Below, in pieces: positions 1 through 11,661 of a stretch of DNA of 64,000 bases. Both the position numbers and the translations under genes were made by a program. This DNA comes from Hyperoodon ampullatus (Eukaryota > Chordata > Mammalia > Artiodactyla > Ziphiidae). The notes below the pieces were generated by a model. The model saw only the letters and a list, made by a program, of their open reading frames with translations, was not told where the DNA came from and ran no database searches. The stretch lies in the NCBI GenBank assembly GCA_949752795.1, contig OX457061.1, forward strand, positions 36,054,338 to 36,118,337. The letters are read 5' to 3'. Positions within the stretch are counted from its first letter, which is position 1, and the number at the start of each line of letters is the position of its first letter.

Positions 1-819
1 TAACATGAAAAATCTTTGAGATCAGCCAGTTCAACCAGAGGCATTTCCTTAAAATCAAAAGCTATGATTAAGTAACTCATATTGTAAATGGTCATAAACT
101 GAGTTCTGAATAAAGATGACATTAGCCCAAATTCCCTGACCGTCCCCACCCAATTTCCAGTGAAAGTACACATAAAGACAAAAAGGCAATAACTCAAAAT
201 TGGCTCTGAAACCAAGAAGAGCAGCCAGCCATTTATAAGAACCTGGGAATAATATACACTAAGTGTAGTGTAATATCTACTAAGTGTGGTGAAGGTGGAG
301 CTGAATTAAAAACAATCAGTGTCCAATGAATGCTTTGCTTGCTGAAAACGAACAGGGAGAAGTAAGTTAGAAGGGTCAGACCTCCCCCACTCTATCTCAT
401 TTTCCAGAAAAAGGGGTGGGGACCAAAGAGAACAGCATGGACCAGCTCCATACCATGCAGCTCTGCTTTCAACCAGACAGTGATCCACTATTATCCCTTT
501 CTCCCATCACTTTCAGAAGCTCTGTGCTAAGAAGTTTTTTCATAACTCAGTAAGTACAATAAATAATCCACTGGCTGGTTCGTGGCCTCCTGAATACGGG
601 AGAACAGAAATCCAGTTCTAAAAGATCTGGGTAGAGGAAGAATTCTAACACGACAATTTTCCTTGTTAATAGCCAAGCCTCTCAGCCTTGATTTGTAACT
701 CGGGAAAGAATGGGCCCCACTTTGACTGGGGAGACTTCTTGGAGAAATGGGGCCAGGGTTTTCTCCTGTTTTAGCAGTCAAGGTGCAGAGCCTAGGGGTG
801 GTCAGGGGGATGGTCCTTG
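1..819. other. Unassigned single-copy DNA
   Basis: I see no coding exon, RNA gene or recognisable repeat here. Short open frames of 60-98 codons occur on both strands but have no recognisable motif and lie in ordinary AT-rich sequence. If the CpG island at 37-38.6 kb starts a minus-strand gene, this would be deep intron. Confidence 0.5.
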
Positions 820-1000
820 TCACTGCACAAGGGCATGTGACTAAGTGGGAGAGGCAGGGCTGGAATCCAGCAAGCGCTGGACCACTTGTCCAGTTGTGTG
901 CCTCGTTGTGCAGCTGCGTCTGCCCAGAAGAATAAGCTTCTCTGAGACAAGTTAGGAGCTACACAGCTAGCAAATGAGGGATGGTTTTAACTCCAAAGTC
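820..1000 (-). repeat. MIR-like SINE relic
   Basis: Two blocks match the reverse complement of the MIR core. One is a 'gcatgtgactaagtggga' stretch followed by 'gcagggctggaatcc'. The other is 'acacagctagcaaatgag' near 960. Both correspond to the MIR segment that reads, in minus orientation, as ACACAGCTAGTAAGTGGCAGAGCCGGGA. The copy is very diverged and may be two separate fragments. Confidence 0.4.
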
Positions 1001-1007
1001 AAGGCCT

Positions 1008-1101
1008 GCACTGCCCAATATGATAGTCACTTGCCATATGTGGACAGTGCAAAATTAGGACATTTCCATCTCTAAAAGTTTCTATTGGGCAGTGCTGGCA
1101 T
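1008..1101. mobile_element. Short non-autonomous hAT element (MER3-like)
   Basis: The segment begins GCACTGCCCAATA and ends TATTGGGCAGTGC, so the ends are inverted repeats of about 13 bp. The interior resembles MER3 ('catttccatctctaaaagtt' against the MER3 'acatttccatcattgcagaaagtt'). At about 94 bp it is an internally deleted MITE of the hAT-Charlie group. The family name is from memory of the consensus; the inverted ends are directly visible. Confidence 0.5.
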
Positions 1102-1664
1102 AACTGTCCACAAAAACTGTGAAGTGGAAAAAAGTTTTCTCACTTTCAATGAAAATGGAAGAAGCATCATTCCACAAAATGGGGTCTCCAGAGAGTTCTG
1201 TCATTTTGGAGTCAGTATGAAATCTAACTAAATGCATCTAGAACAATGTAAACATTAAGATAAGTAGTTATAATAAGCTCATAATTAACCCTTCTTGTTC
1301 ATCATGTTTTCTAACTTTTAATACGTTAAAATCACACACATGAAAGTGCTAAGCTGTCCTATGTTCCTTTAAAAGGAATAGAGTTCTAATTACATATTCA
1401 TCTATTATGTTTTCCACAGAAAATTCCCTTGAGAAATAAATTTTCAAACTTATTTCTAAGCCACATCACTCTGCCCACTAAACAGTAAATCAGGGTAATA
1501 TGTGTATGTATTGTAGTTAACGTAAGGTAAAATAAGCAGTTAATTTTACCAGTCAATACTCATTGTGTGTCAAAGTTAACCACACAAAACCAGAAACAAG
1601 TTAAGAACATATTTCAGAAAGAATCTTTTAAAATCAGGAAAAGTGTCACATGATGCAAACTAAC
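1102..1664. other. Unassigned AT-rich DNA
   Basis: No gene, RNA or clear repeat is visible in this stretch before the L1-type insertion that starts at the duplication at 1665. Confidence 0.5.
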
Positions 1665-2192
1665 AATGGGTGGGGACAGAATCTAAAAAAATGATACAAA
1701 TGAATTTATTTGCAAAAGAGAAACAGACTCACAGACTTCAAAAACAAACTTATGGTTACCAAAGGGTAAAAGTATGGGGGAGGGATAAATTAGGAGTTTG
1801 GGATTAACATATACACACTACTATATATAAAATAGATAATCAACAAGGACACAAGGAACTCTACTCAATATTCTGTAATAAACTATATGGGAAAAGAATC
1901 TGAAAAAGAATGTATATATGTATATGCATAACTGAATTTGCTGTACACCTGAAACTAACACAACACTGTAAATCAACTATACTCCAATATAAAATAAAAA
2001 TTAAATAAATAAATAAAAGGACGTGTTATTAAAAAAATTTTTTTAGGTTGGCTGAAAAGCAAAAAAAGGCAAAAAAATGTAAACTATATCATTATACATA
2101 TATTGAACCATTATGTTGTACACCTGAAACTAATATATGTCAATTCTATCTCAATTAAAAAAATTAAACTGTACAAAAAAAAATGGGTGGGG
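1665..2192 (+). mobile_element. 5'-truncated L1 3' end with composite tail
   Basis: An 11-bp direct repeat, AATGGGTGGGG, sits at 1665-1675 and 2182-2192, just as expected for an L1-mediated insertion. Inside, 1680-2010 is an L1 3' untranslated end of the artiodactyl/whale type ('gctgtacacctgaaactaac', 'gtaaatcaactatactccaat', then AAATAAAT repeats). The same end occurs at 45,470-45,672, and reversed at 62,785-62,970. Between 2010 and 2181 there is a further stretch with its own A-rich tail. It includes a second, different L1-type 3' end ('ttgtacacctgaaactaatatatg'). Only the outer duplication is evident, so both parts probably arrived together. Confidence 0.75.
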
Positions 2193-3599
2193 TATAGTGA
2201 GGCTGATTGTAAAGCAATATCCATTGTCTTCTGAGAGCTAGATAGGAAGGCATTCTCATCACTAATCAAAGTTAGATAAACCAGAGGATCTAAAGCCACA
2301 AATAGAGATAGGATTTTTCTTGCCAAGGCTAAAAGAACAAAGAAATTAAAACTAGCAGTAAAAGAGGAATACAAAGGACAGGCTCTAGAAATATGTGGTC
2401 CAACCAAACTCTAAAATATTAGGGGTGTGCAACATCTCTTTAAAATAAAGAAGTGCTGGTTATAAGAAGGCTAATTTGCATACCCAGATCAGGAACTCTA
2501 GGAATCCAGGTCATTTAGAATGGAAATCCCTAAGCCATGTGGTTCAATAGGAAAGTATTTAAACCACAGACATCCATTCTCAAACAGAGGACAGACTATG
2601 GCTGCCTCAATCCCTGGATTTTGGTAGGCAACCCAGAACACTCCAAGGTAGGAGAGAGCTTATAGGTGCACACAAGTGCTTGTTAAGAAAAAGGCTGGCA
2701 AGAGTGAGACCAGCATGGTGGCACACAAACCATCCCAGAGCATATCCTCTGGGGAAACCTAATGTAATTTGCTTAATGGAAGGTACCACAAATTGAAAAA
2801 GAAAGGCTATCTTTGGCACTTAAAGAGTTATAAACATGCAGACATCTCTGAAAATGCCTTTGCCTTAAAAAGTTTCCTACTTGAAAAGAAAACTTCCTTC
2901 TGTTTCGGGGGGTTGGAGTAAGGTGAACAATTATTTGGGGTGTAGTAACTAAAAAGTGGTGGCAACAATCATAGAATGGGCAGCGTCATCCAGGTACCCA
3001 TGCAACTTGGTGGGGTTAGGGGCTTCCTTCCTTCCCAACAGCACCATCCCACAGAGCTGGAGCATGAAAAACAAACCAGTCTTTATAGAAGTGAAGGCAA
3101 GACGCTGGAGCCACATATCATAGTGATCAGCCCCCAAAACCTGACTGTACTTCAGGTTCTTGTGGCTCACAGAAACAAGAATGTAAGGGAAACCAGAATT
3201 AGGCTGGGCAGCAATAATCCAGAAGTAACTGCATTTACTTACATACACCTTTGAACATTGTTCCAAGGGACATGTAATAGTCTTATATTGTTAGTAGTGT
3301 CAAAGACATATTAATGATCCAATAAAGGTTATCCCAACCATTCAGACTTAGGGGAAAAGACCCAGCTAATTTTTCCATAAAGACATAATTAAGGCTGTAG
3401 CATACACCCAATAGACAGCTACCAGAGTTTTGGGGACCATAAACATTTGTGAAATGCTTGCCTGGAAAACCTGTATCTTCCAATGATAGTAACAGTCACC
3501 AATTCTGGCCAACACTGACTTTGGAAGACATTTCTCCCACCAGTTCTTGTCCCCCAGTTGGCCATGTCTAGTTTAGAACTAAAGTTGGCTTCATTCAAT
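2193..3599. other. Unassigned single-copy DNA
   Basis: About 1.4 kb without a recognisable repeat. Overlapping open frames on both strands near 2.95-3.27 kb (105 and 92 codons) share the same bases and show no domain, so I treat them as chance. Confidence 0.5.
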
Positions 3600-5045
3600 T
3601 ATTCCCTCTCTGTACCTTCAGCTTTGTTCTCTCCTCAGTTCCCAGCCCTCAGAATGAAAACATGCTACGATTCCCATTTAAAAAAGAATACAGAAAGAAA
3701 TACTCCTTGACCCCAACTACTACCCCTTCCTCTTCCCCAGCTCCTTGCCCCTCCCCCACCCGCTCTCTCTTTTCAGGGCCAAGAATATTGAATGAACAGT
3801 CTGTACTCACTGCTTTTGCATCCTTGTACGATGTACCATGGTTTCTGCCCTCACTGCTCAAAATTTTGAGAAAAGATCCTTTTCCTCCAAATAAGCACAT
3901 TTCTCTGTCCCTGACTACTTGACTCTTTAGTGGCATTTTACACTGTTAATCAGTGTCTTTTAAAACTTGCCCTACTCATGACACCACGCTCCTTTGATTC
4001 TTATCCAACTTCGTGCTGGTTCTCTCAGGCCTCTTTGCAGCATCTTCTTCCTCTAAGGATCTGGAAATGTTGGTGCACCCCCCCACCCCGAGTCCTTTGC
4101 TTAGCCCTTTTCTATTTCTGCTCACTCTCGCTAGGCCATCTTATTCATACCAATGGATCCGAAAGACACTTGCGGGCTCTTGGTTCTTAAATATGCAGCC
4201 CCATTCCAGAACATTCTCCCACACTCCAATTGACCTGTCTATAATTTTAAAAACCCCAATTCAAAACTATCCCAGACCCAACTTATTTTCCTACGCTGAG
4301 CATGTCACTAAATCCTGTTGACTACACTTTTCAATAAATTCAAATCCATTCTTTCTCCTCCAGCCCCCACTGTCATTTAGTTCAGGTCATCTCCCTGGGA
4401 CAACTGCAAGGTCTCTATCTCTAATCTGAATTCACTTCTCTGTCTCTCTCCAATTTAACCTCCCATAATGATCTAACTGGAAACAAAACAAAAAACAAAA
4501 AATAAAAAACTGTGGAAATCCTTTCAACTGTTAACAACAATTGAAACAGAGAAGAGGCAAACTTCAGACTCCTTGGAACACCCCACAAGAGGTCTGGCCT
4601 CTGCCTCATGCCTGAGCAAGTCTTCCATTACTTACCAACCAAACCACCTGGAGTTCCTGGAAAACACATTATTTCATGTCTTCTCATATTCTATTTTCAT
4701 GACCGGAATGCCCTCTTCCACCGCCTATCCACAAGGTGAACTCTCCTTTATTCTTCAGTCTTTCATTATCAAGTCTCAGAAGTCTCCTTCCTAAGGCACC
4801 CCCTAACACACACGTCAGCAGCAGCGGTGCATTGCTCGTGCCTTCCTATATGCCGTCCCCTCTGCGCACCTTGCACATAAGAGACAGCATTCATCACACT
4901 AAACTCTATTCACTTGTGAGACAATTACTGGACTCTGAGCTCCTTGAGGACAAAGTCAGCACCATAATTATCGTTTTATCCTAATGTTCAGTGTGTCTGG
5001 CAGAGAGACAGTCCTCATAAAAGGCTTGCTGGACAAAAGGAGAAA
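3600..5045 (+). repeat. L2 LINE relic, ~1.45 kb of 3' half
   Basis: The order of blocks follows the L2 3' portion as I know it. A 'gacaccacgctcctttgatt' block corresponds to the RT-end 'GACACCACACTCTCCTGGTT'. It is followed by 'aaatgttggtgcacccc', 'tcactaaatcctgttgacta', 'ctggaatgccctcttcc'-like sequence, 'gactctgagctccttgagga', and the terminal 'gtctggcagagag...aaaggcttgctgga'. L2 is an extinct non-LTR element fixed in all mammals. The copy is 5'-truncated and full of stops, so it codes for nothing. Exact edges are uncertain. Confidence 0.7.
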
Positions 5046-5149
5046 TGAAGGCAGACAAGGAACTACTAGAAATGAAAAATGAACCAAAAACTTGGTTTAC
5101 CCCAAAATACACAGTATTTAAACACAGCTCTGTTTCCTAACCAGGGAAT

Positions 5150-5240
5150 CTCCATTCATTCATTCATTCATGCAACAAATACTGACTGAGAACCCACTGC
5201 ATACAAAAAGCCATTTCACACAAGGAACAAAGTGTGGGTA
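5150..5240 (-). repeat. L2 3' end in reverse, with CATTC repeats
   Basis: Tandem CATT copies run into 'catgcaacaaatactgactg' and 'gaacccactgcata'. This is the reverse complement of the L2 terminus (ATTGAGCACCTACTATGTGCC family of sequences). Confidence 0.6.
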
Positions 5241-5989
5241 ATAAAAGTCTTCCCAGCTTTTTCAATTCAAGAGCCTTTCTGGTCCATCCCACACGTTCTT
5301 TTTCCAATAGCAATCAGGACAACAGAAAACACACACAGATGGGTGGGAAGATGACCCTGTGATGGTTAAGCCCTATAGTTAACCTTCTTCTTTACCACAT
5401 CCCTTAACTCGTTCTTTCTTCCTTAACACACTCACCTGCTTTTTTCATCATGGATTTGGAGTTCACCATTGCCTGCATAAACATCTACATTCCCAATTCA
5501 GTATCATACCAATTCTATATCATGCCAATTCCGTTTTCAAAAGTTACAGCCTCAACATGAAGAAATTCCCAAATGATTTGGCTTTATCTAAATCATACCT
5601 CCAAACAGGAACACAGGCAAACCAGCTTGAATAAGAAATCCACAATGGTATAAAGTGAGAGACAGATCTTCACATTACATAAACAAACACATTTTCTATG
5701 AAAAACAAAGCCTTAACAGACCTAAGGGAAAACATAATAAACATTTTCATAATCCTAGAGTAGGGGAGGCTATTTTAGCATAATGCCAAAGCAAAAAGCC
5801 TAAAAGACTGATAAAGGTGACTATCTAAACATTTAAAGCCTCTTTATATTTAAGAATAAAGAAATGCACACTGGAAAAAATGTCTTACATTATATGAAAA
5901 GCTATTAATATCTCAAAAGTTTTAAAAAGAAGAATTATATATATATTAAGTATATAATTTAAATGAATAAAAAAAACTACTCATGAGCA
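5241..5989. other. Unassigned A-rich DNA
   Basis: AT-rich sequence with a short ATATAT run near 5937. No gene or clear repeat is visible. Confidence 0.45.
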
Positions 5990-6710
5990 TCCCAGCAGAA
6001 AATGATTGTAAAGATGAACTGGAAATTTATGAGAAATACAAACATTCAATGCTAAGAAAAAGCTGTGCTTAACTTCTCCAATGATCAAAGAAATCTGAAT
6101 TTTAAAAATAAAATGTCATCTCCCCCGATACACTGATGATTTGTTTAAATTTATAACACTCAGTGGTTAATGAAGTATGGCACTTTCAAGTGCTGTGTTC
6201 AGGAGTTTCAATGTGGAGCAATTCTCCTCATACTTCAGGATGACTCTAGCAATATCTATCAAAAACCAAACAAGCATACCCTTTGACCTAGCAATTTTGC
6301 TTCAAGATATTTATCTTGAGGAAATAATCAGCCATCTATGCTAAGATATCTATATGAGGATATCCTTTGCAACAAAAATTGAAAGCAACCTTAAGGTCCC
6401 AAGGAAGACGATTATTTAAGTAAATAAAAATGTAATCAGGGCTTCCCTCATGGCACAGTGGTTGAGAGTCCGCCTGCCGATGCATGGGACATGGGTTTGT
6501 GCCCCGGTCTGGGAAGATCCCACATGCCGCGGAGCGGCTAGGCCCATGAGCCATGGCCGCTGAGCCTGCGCGTCTGGAGCCTGTGCTCTGCAACGGGAGA
6601 GGCTACAACAGTGAGAGGCCCGCGTACCGCAAAAAAAAAAAAAAAAAAATGTATTCAAAGGATGAATTATGCCCTACTATTAAAAAGTCATACTGTAGAC
6701 TTCCTTTCCA
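5990..6710 (+). repeat. Ancient L1 (L1M-type) ORF2 end, split by a SINE
   Basis: Sequence such as 'taccctttgacctagcaatt', 'atcttgaggaaataatcag' and, after the inserted SINE, 'gccctactattaaaaagtca' follows the order of the last part of L1 ORF2. In modern copies the equivalent text is 'GACCCAGCAATCCC...ATGCAGCCATTAAAAAG'. Many substitutions and small gaps show that it is an old, dead copy. It is interrupted at 6439-6649 by a younger SINE. Confidence 0.6.
6439..6649 (+). mobile_element. CHR-2 SINE
   Basis: This is a tRNA-derived, Pol III-type SINE copied by L1 machinery. The family has a 5' tRNA-like part with a box A (TGGCGCAGTGG in better copies) and a box B (GTTCGTGCC), then a tRNA-unrelated body ending CCCGCGTACCGC and a poly(A). 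This copy begins GGGCTTCCCTCATGGCACAG, so box A is slightly changed. Its 19-bp A tail is intact. The flanks 'aaaaatgtaatca' and 'aaaaatgtattca' form an imperfect target duplication. Confidence 0.93.
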
Positions 6711-6794
6711 GGAATACTGAGGACAAAATACCCTGAAAACCCTCCTAGTACAAAAACACCTAAAACTGCTGGGTGTATGAACACATATGTAAAT

Positions 6795-6795
<1 letters not shown>

Positions 6796-6828
<33 letters not shown>
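6796..6828. repeat. (CA)n microsatellite
   Basis: A nearly pure run of about 16 CA units after 'aaatgta'. It is likely to be length-variable between individuals. Confidence 0.95.
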
Positions 6829-6830
<2 letters not shown>

Positions 6831-7027
6831 CCCTACCTACCTTTTTAAATGCTTAGCCAAGTTGGCCAAAAAAGTAATGAACCTCCTGAGAAGCCAAATT
6901 ATGTCAAGGTAAAAGAACACATAACTTAGCAACCAGTTATATCCCAATCCCATGTGACCTCTAGTTTTGACTTTTACAAGCAGAAATCAAGTGGGAAGTG
7001 GAAGTCAGATCAAAAAGCTGGGACATG

Positions 7028-7242
7028 GGGCTTCCCTGGTGGCGCAGTGGTTGGGAGTCCGCCTGCCGATGCAGGGGACGCGGGTTCGTGCCCCGGTCCG
7101 GGAGGATCCCACGTGCCGCGGAGTGGCTGGGCCCGTGGGCCATGGCCACTGGGCTTTTGCAACCAGAGCCTGTGCTCCGCGATGGGAGAGGCCACAGCGG
7201 TGAGGGGCCCACGTACTGCAAAAAAAAAAAAAAAAAAAAAAA
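7028..7242 (+). mobile_element. CHR-2 SINE with perfect target duplication
   Basis: A full-length copy with a 23-bp A tail. A perfect 15-bp duplication, AAAAAGCTGGGACAT, lies at 7012-7026 and 7238-7252. The body departs from the family where 'cgctgagcctgcgcgtccgg' is replaced by a shorter 'cactgggcttttgcaacca' stretch, perhaps a subfamily variant or local rearrangement. Confidence 0.95.
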
Positions 7243-7569
7243 GCTGGGACATTCCACCCTCAACAGGTGAACAAGGGGGAAAAGTACTGACCCATGTCAC
7301 ATAGGGAGAGGATAAAGAAACATGACTGTCTCAGATTTGGATCTAAGCAGGAAGGTGCCTCCTCTGAGAATTTCTATCTAGACATTTGCCCCTAACACAC
7401 TGGGGGCCTGAATTCATACAACTGCTGTGGCCACCCAGAAAACTCAACTGGGATATTTAAACTGATGTGGATATGAGTTGATAGTGCCCTTAAGGCATCA
7501 GTAGAAGCAAATACAAGTTCTTTGTATTTCACTTTAAGTTCTCAAAGAATTACTAGAGGAAACTTCCTA

Positions 7570-8240
7570 GAAACATGAGCTCACATGAAAAAAAAAAAAT
7601 CACAGAACACATGAGGAAGCAAGTCAGCACATACCAGAGTCATCAAAAACAACAAATAGCAGAATCAGACCTACAAAGTCTACAGATAATGGAATTATCA
7701 GACACAGACCATAAAAGTAAAATGCTTAATATGTTTAACAATAAAAGAGAATACAGTAAAGGAATGGTACATTTTACAAGACCACACGAATATGAAAAAG
7801 ATTCAGTTTCTAGAAATGAAAACCATAGCTCACTGTGTGAGATAACTACCTGATTAAGTGCAACCGATGAGAAAATCAGTAAATGAGACTGTTAATACAA
7901 AAAAAAAAAAAAAAAAAATACACAGAATGGAGGACAGAGGCACAGAGATGAGAATTTGAAAGTGAGGTTCAGAGGCAGGAATGATACTGAAAAGGTCTCA
8001 TAATCATCTAAATGGGGATCCAGAAACACAGAACTGTCAGAACAGAAGTGTTACTCAAAGAAATAATGGACAAAAATGAACCAGAACTGGTGGTAGACAT
8101 GAATCCTCAGATACAAGAAACAGCAAGATCAATAAAAAAAAATTCACACCAAAACAAACTTAATAGTACATTTAGTGACAAAAAAATATGACACATTTCT
8201 AAGTTAAAAAAAGCCAAACCACAAAAAAAACCTACAAAGC
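7570..8240 (+). repeat. Probable ancient L1 fragment
   Basis: The phrasing 'agaatcagacctacaaagt' and 'gaattatcagacacagacca', and several pure A runs, resemble the ORF1-proximal part of old mammalian L1s. The match is by memory and weak. A 92-codon plus-strand frame at 7575-7853 lies inside and shows no L1 ORF1 domain clear enough to claim. Confidence 0.3.
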
Positions 8241-8285
8241 AATATATACTCTAGTACTTTTATTTTTTTTAGAGTATGCATTTAC

Positions 8286-11110
8286 TATCACAAGTAATGA
8301 TTTTGAAACCATAATTAAAAATCTTCCAACAAACAAAAAGTCCAGGACCAACTGGCTTCACGTGGATTCTATCAAACATTTAGAGAAGCGCTAACAACCA
8401 TCCTTCTCAAACTCGTCCAAAAAATTGCAAAGGGAGAAACATTCTCAAATTCATTCTATGAAGCCACCATCACCCTGATAGCAAAACCAGAAAAACATGT
8501 CACAAAAAAATTATAGACCAATATCACAGATTAAAACAGATGAAAAAATCCTGAACACAATACTAGCAAACAGAATCCAACAACACATTAAAAGGATCAT
8601 ACACCATGATCAAGTGGGATTTATCCCAGGGATGCAAGGATTCTTCAATATACGCAAATCAATCAATGCAATACACCATATTAACAAATTAAGGAATAAA
8701 AACCATATGATCATCTCAATAGAAGCAGAAAAAGCTTCTGACAAAATTCAATGCCCATTTATGATAAAAAAAACTCTCCAGAAAGTGGGCACAGAGGGAA
8801 CCTACCTCAACGTAATAAAGGCCATATATGACAAACCCACAGCAAGCACCATACTCAGTGGTCAAACACTGAAAGCATTTCCACTAAGATCAGGAATAAG
8901 ACAAGGGTGGCCACTCTTGCCACTCTTACTCAACATAGTTTTGGAAGTCCTAGCCACAGCAATCAGAGAAGAAAAATAAAAGGAATACAAATTGGAAAAA
9001 AAGAAGTAAAACTGTCACTGTTCGCAGATGACATGACACTATACATAGAAAATCCTAAAGATGCCAACAGAAAACTAATAGAACTAATCAATGAATCTGG
9101 TAAGGTTGCAGGATACAAAATTAATGCATAGACATCTCTGGCATTCCTATACAACAACAATGAAAAATCAGAAAGAGAAATTAAGTAAACACTCCCATTT
9201 ACCACTGCAACAAAAGGAATAAAATACCGAGGAATAAACCTGCCTAAGGAGGTGAAAGACTTGTATTCAGAAAATGATAAAACACTGATGAAAGAAATCA
9301 AAGATGACATAAACAGATGGAGAAATATACCATTTTCTTGGATTGGAAGAATCAAGATTGTGAAAATGACTATACTACCCAAAGCAATCTACAGATTCAA
9401 TGCAATCCCTATCAAACTACCAATGGCATTCTTCACAGAATTAGAACAAATAATTTTATAATTTGTATGGAAACACAAAAGACCCTGAACAGCCAAAGCA
9501 ATCTTGAGAAAGAAAAACGGAGTTGGAGGAATCAGGGTCCCTGACTCCAAACTACACCACAAAGCTACAGCAATCAAGACAGTATGGTACTGGCACAAAC
9601 ACAGAAATATAGATCAATGGTACAGGATAGAAGGCCCAGAGATAAACCCACACACATATGGGCACCTAATTTATGACCAAGGAGGCAAGAACATACAATG
9701 GAGAAAAGAGAGCCTCTTCAATAAGTGGTGCTAGGAAAACTGGACAGCTACATATAAAAGAATGAAATTACAACACTACCTAACACCATACACAAAAATA
9801 AACTCCAAACGGATTAAAGACTTAAATGTAAGACCAGACACTATAAAACTCTTAGAGGAAAACATAGGAAAAACACTCTTTGACAAGATCTTTTTTGACC
9901 CACCTCCTAGGGTGACAGAAATAAAAACAAAAATTTAAAAACAGGACTTAATTAAACTTAAAAGCTTTTGCACAACAAAGGAAACCATAAACAAGACAAA
10001 AAGACAACCCTCAGAATGGGAGAAAACATTTGCAAATGAAACAACAGGCAAAGATTAATCTCCAAAATATACAAACAGCTTATGGAGCTCAATATCAAAA
10101 AAACAAACAATCCAGTTATAAAATAGTCAGAAGACCTAAATAGACATTTCACCAAGGAAGACATACAGATGGCCAAGAGGCACATGAAAAGATGATCAAC
10201 ATCATTATTTATTAGAGAAATGCAAATCAAAACTACAATGAGGTATCACCTCACACCAGTCAGAATGGCCATTATCGAAAAATCTAGAAATAATAAATGC
10301 TGGAAAGGGTGTGGTGAAAAGGGAACCATCATGCACTGTTGGTGGGAATGTAAACTGATACAACCACTATGGAAAACAGTATGGAAGTTCCTTTAAAAAC
10401 TAAAAATAGAACTATCATATGACCCAGCAATCCCAGTACTGGGCATATACCCTGAGAAAACCATAATTCAAAAAGACACATGTACCACAATGTTCATTGC
10501 AGCTCTATTTACAATAGCCAGGACATGGAAGCAACCTAAGTGTCCAGCAACAGATGAATGGATAAGGAAGATGTGGCACATATATACAATGGAATATTAC
10601 TCAGCCATAAAAAGAAACGAAACTGAGTTATGTGTAGTGAGGTGGATGGACTTAGAGACTGTCATACAGAGTGAAGTAAGTCAGAAAGAGAAAAACATCG
10701 CATGCTAACACATATATATTGAATCAAAAAAAAAAAAAAGGTCATGAAGAACCTAGGGGCCAGATGGGAATAAAGATGCAGACCTACTAGAGAATGGACT
10801 TGAGGATACAGGGAGCAGGAAGGGTAAGCTGGGACAAAGTGAGAGAGTGGCATGGACATATATACACTACCAAACGTAAAACAGATAGCTAGTGGGAAGC
10901 AGCCACATAGCATAGGGAGATCAGCTCGGTGCTTTTTGACCACCTAGAGGGGTGGGATAGGGAGGGTGGGAGGGAGGGAGATGCAAGAGGGAAGAGATAT
11001 GGGGACATATGTATATGTATAACTGATTCACTGTGTTATAAAGCAGAAACTAACACCATTGTAAAGCAATTATACTCCAATTAAGATGTAAATAAATAAA
11101 TAAATAAATA
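8286..11110 (+). pseudogene. 5'-truncated L1 copy (most of ORF2 and 3' UTR), dead
   Basis: The copy begins within the reverse transcriptase and runs to an AAATAAATAAAT tail. Recognisable peptides in order are the RT palm segments (a [17 protein letters not shown] block near 8610), an EKASDKI block, the catalytic FADDM at about 9021-9035, the [10 protein letters not shown] block near 9340, and the C-terminal YTMEYYSAIKRNE near 10,590. Several frameshifts and stop codons break it into frames of 60-160 codons. In the FADDM region the fold residues remain, but the RQGC motif is RQGW. It is a diverged relative of the full-length L1 at 48-55 kb. A TATCACA heptamer at both ends may be the target duplication. 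Confidence 0.9.
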
Positions 11111-11303
11111 TCACAGGGCCGCAAAATAGGAACATTGCAATTCTACTTACCAGTTTTTCAGAAACACACGGGTGTTTCTTCAAAAACTGCATCTTTCTTT
11201 TTCTTTTCTTACAGGAAAACATTTAGATATGATATTATATATACTTAATAAAAAAGACATTGTTCTGGTTTATTAGGAAAAAAAATAATAATAATCAAAA
11301 TTT

Positions 11304-11646
11304 TGGTACTTCCCTGGTGGCACAGTGGTTAAGAATCCACCTGCCAATGCAGGGGACTCGGGTTCAAGTCCAGTCCAGTAAGATCCCACATGCTGTGGAG
11401 CAAATAAGTCCGTGTGCCACAACTACTAAACCTGCACTCTAGAGCCCGTGAGCCACAACTACTGAGCCCGTGTGCCACAACTACTGAAGCCCGTGCACCT
11501 ACAGCCCATGGTCTGCAACAAGAGAAGCCACCACAATGAGAAGCCTGTGCACCACAACTAAGAGTAGCCCCTGCTCACTGCAACTAGAGAAAGCCCGCGT
11601 GCAGCAATGAAGACCCAACGCAGCCAAAAATAAATAATTTTAATCA
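11304..11646 (+). mobile_element. CHR-1-type SINE (long form)
   Basis: Its head resembles the CHR-2 SINEs, but the tRNA-like part is followed by repeated 'gccacaactactga' units and a distinctive 'agacccaacgcagcc' end. Box B reads GTTCAAGTC and fits the consensus GWTCRANNC. A perfect 15-bp duplication, AATAATCAAAATTTT, lies at 11,289-11,303 and 11,647-11,661. The family name is recalled; membership of the same group as the copies at 29.4, 57.5 and 63.7 kb is directly visible. Confidence 0.88.
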
Positions 11647-11661
11647 AATAATCAAAATTTT

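Noticed and set aside
6954..7304. Recurrent frames encoding '[16 protein letters not shown]...' and the reverse '[20 protein letters not shown]' peptide, seen at 13.6, 17.8, 20.7, 21.4, 22.2, 23.8, 40.3, 45.1, 55.1, 59.8 and 63.1 kb
   Set aside because: They look like a conserved protein family but are translations of the CHR-2 SINE. Conservation comes from the shared repeat, and each is bounded by the A tail.
10662..10943. Conserved frame 'CGCFPLAICFTFGSVYMSMPLSHFVPAYPS', repeated at 13.9, 14.7 and 48.3 kb
   Set aside because: It is the antisense translation of the L1 3' UTR, present wherever that sequence occurs.
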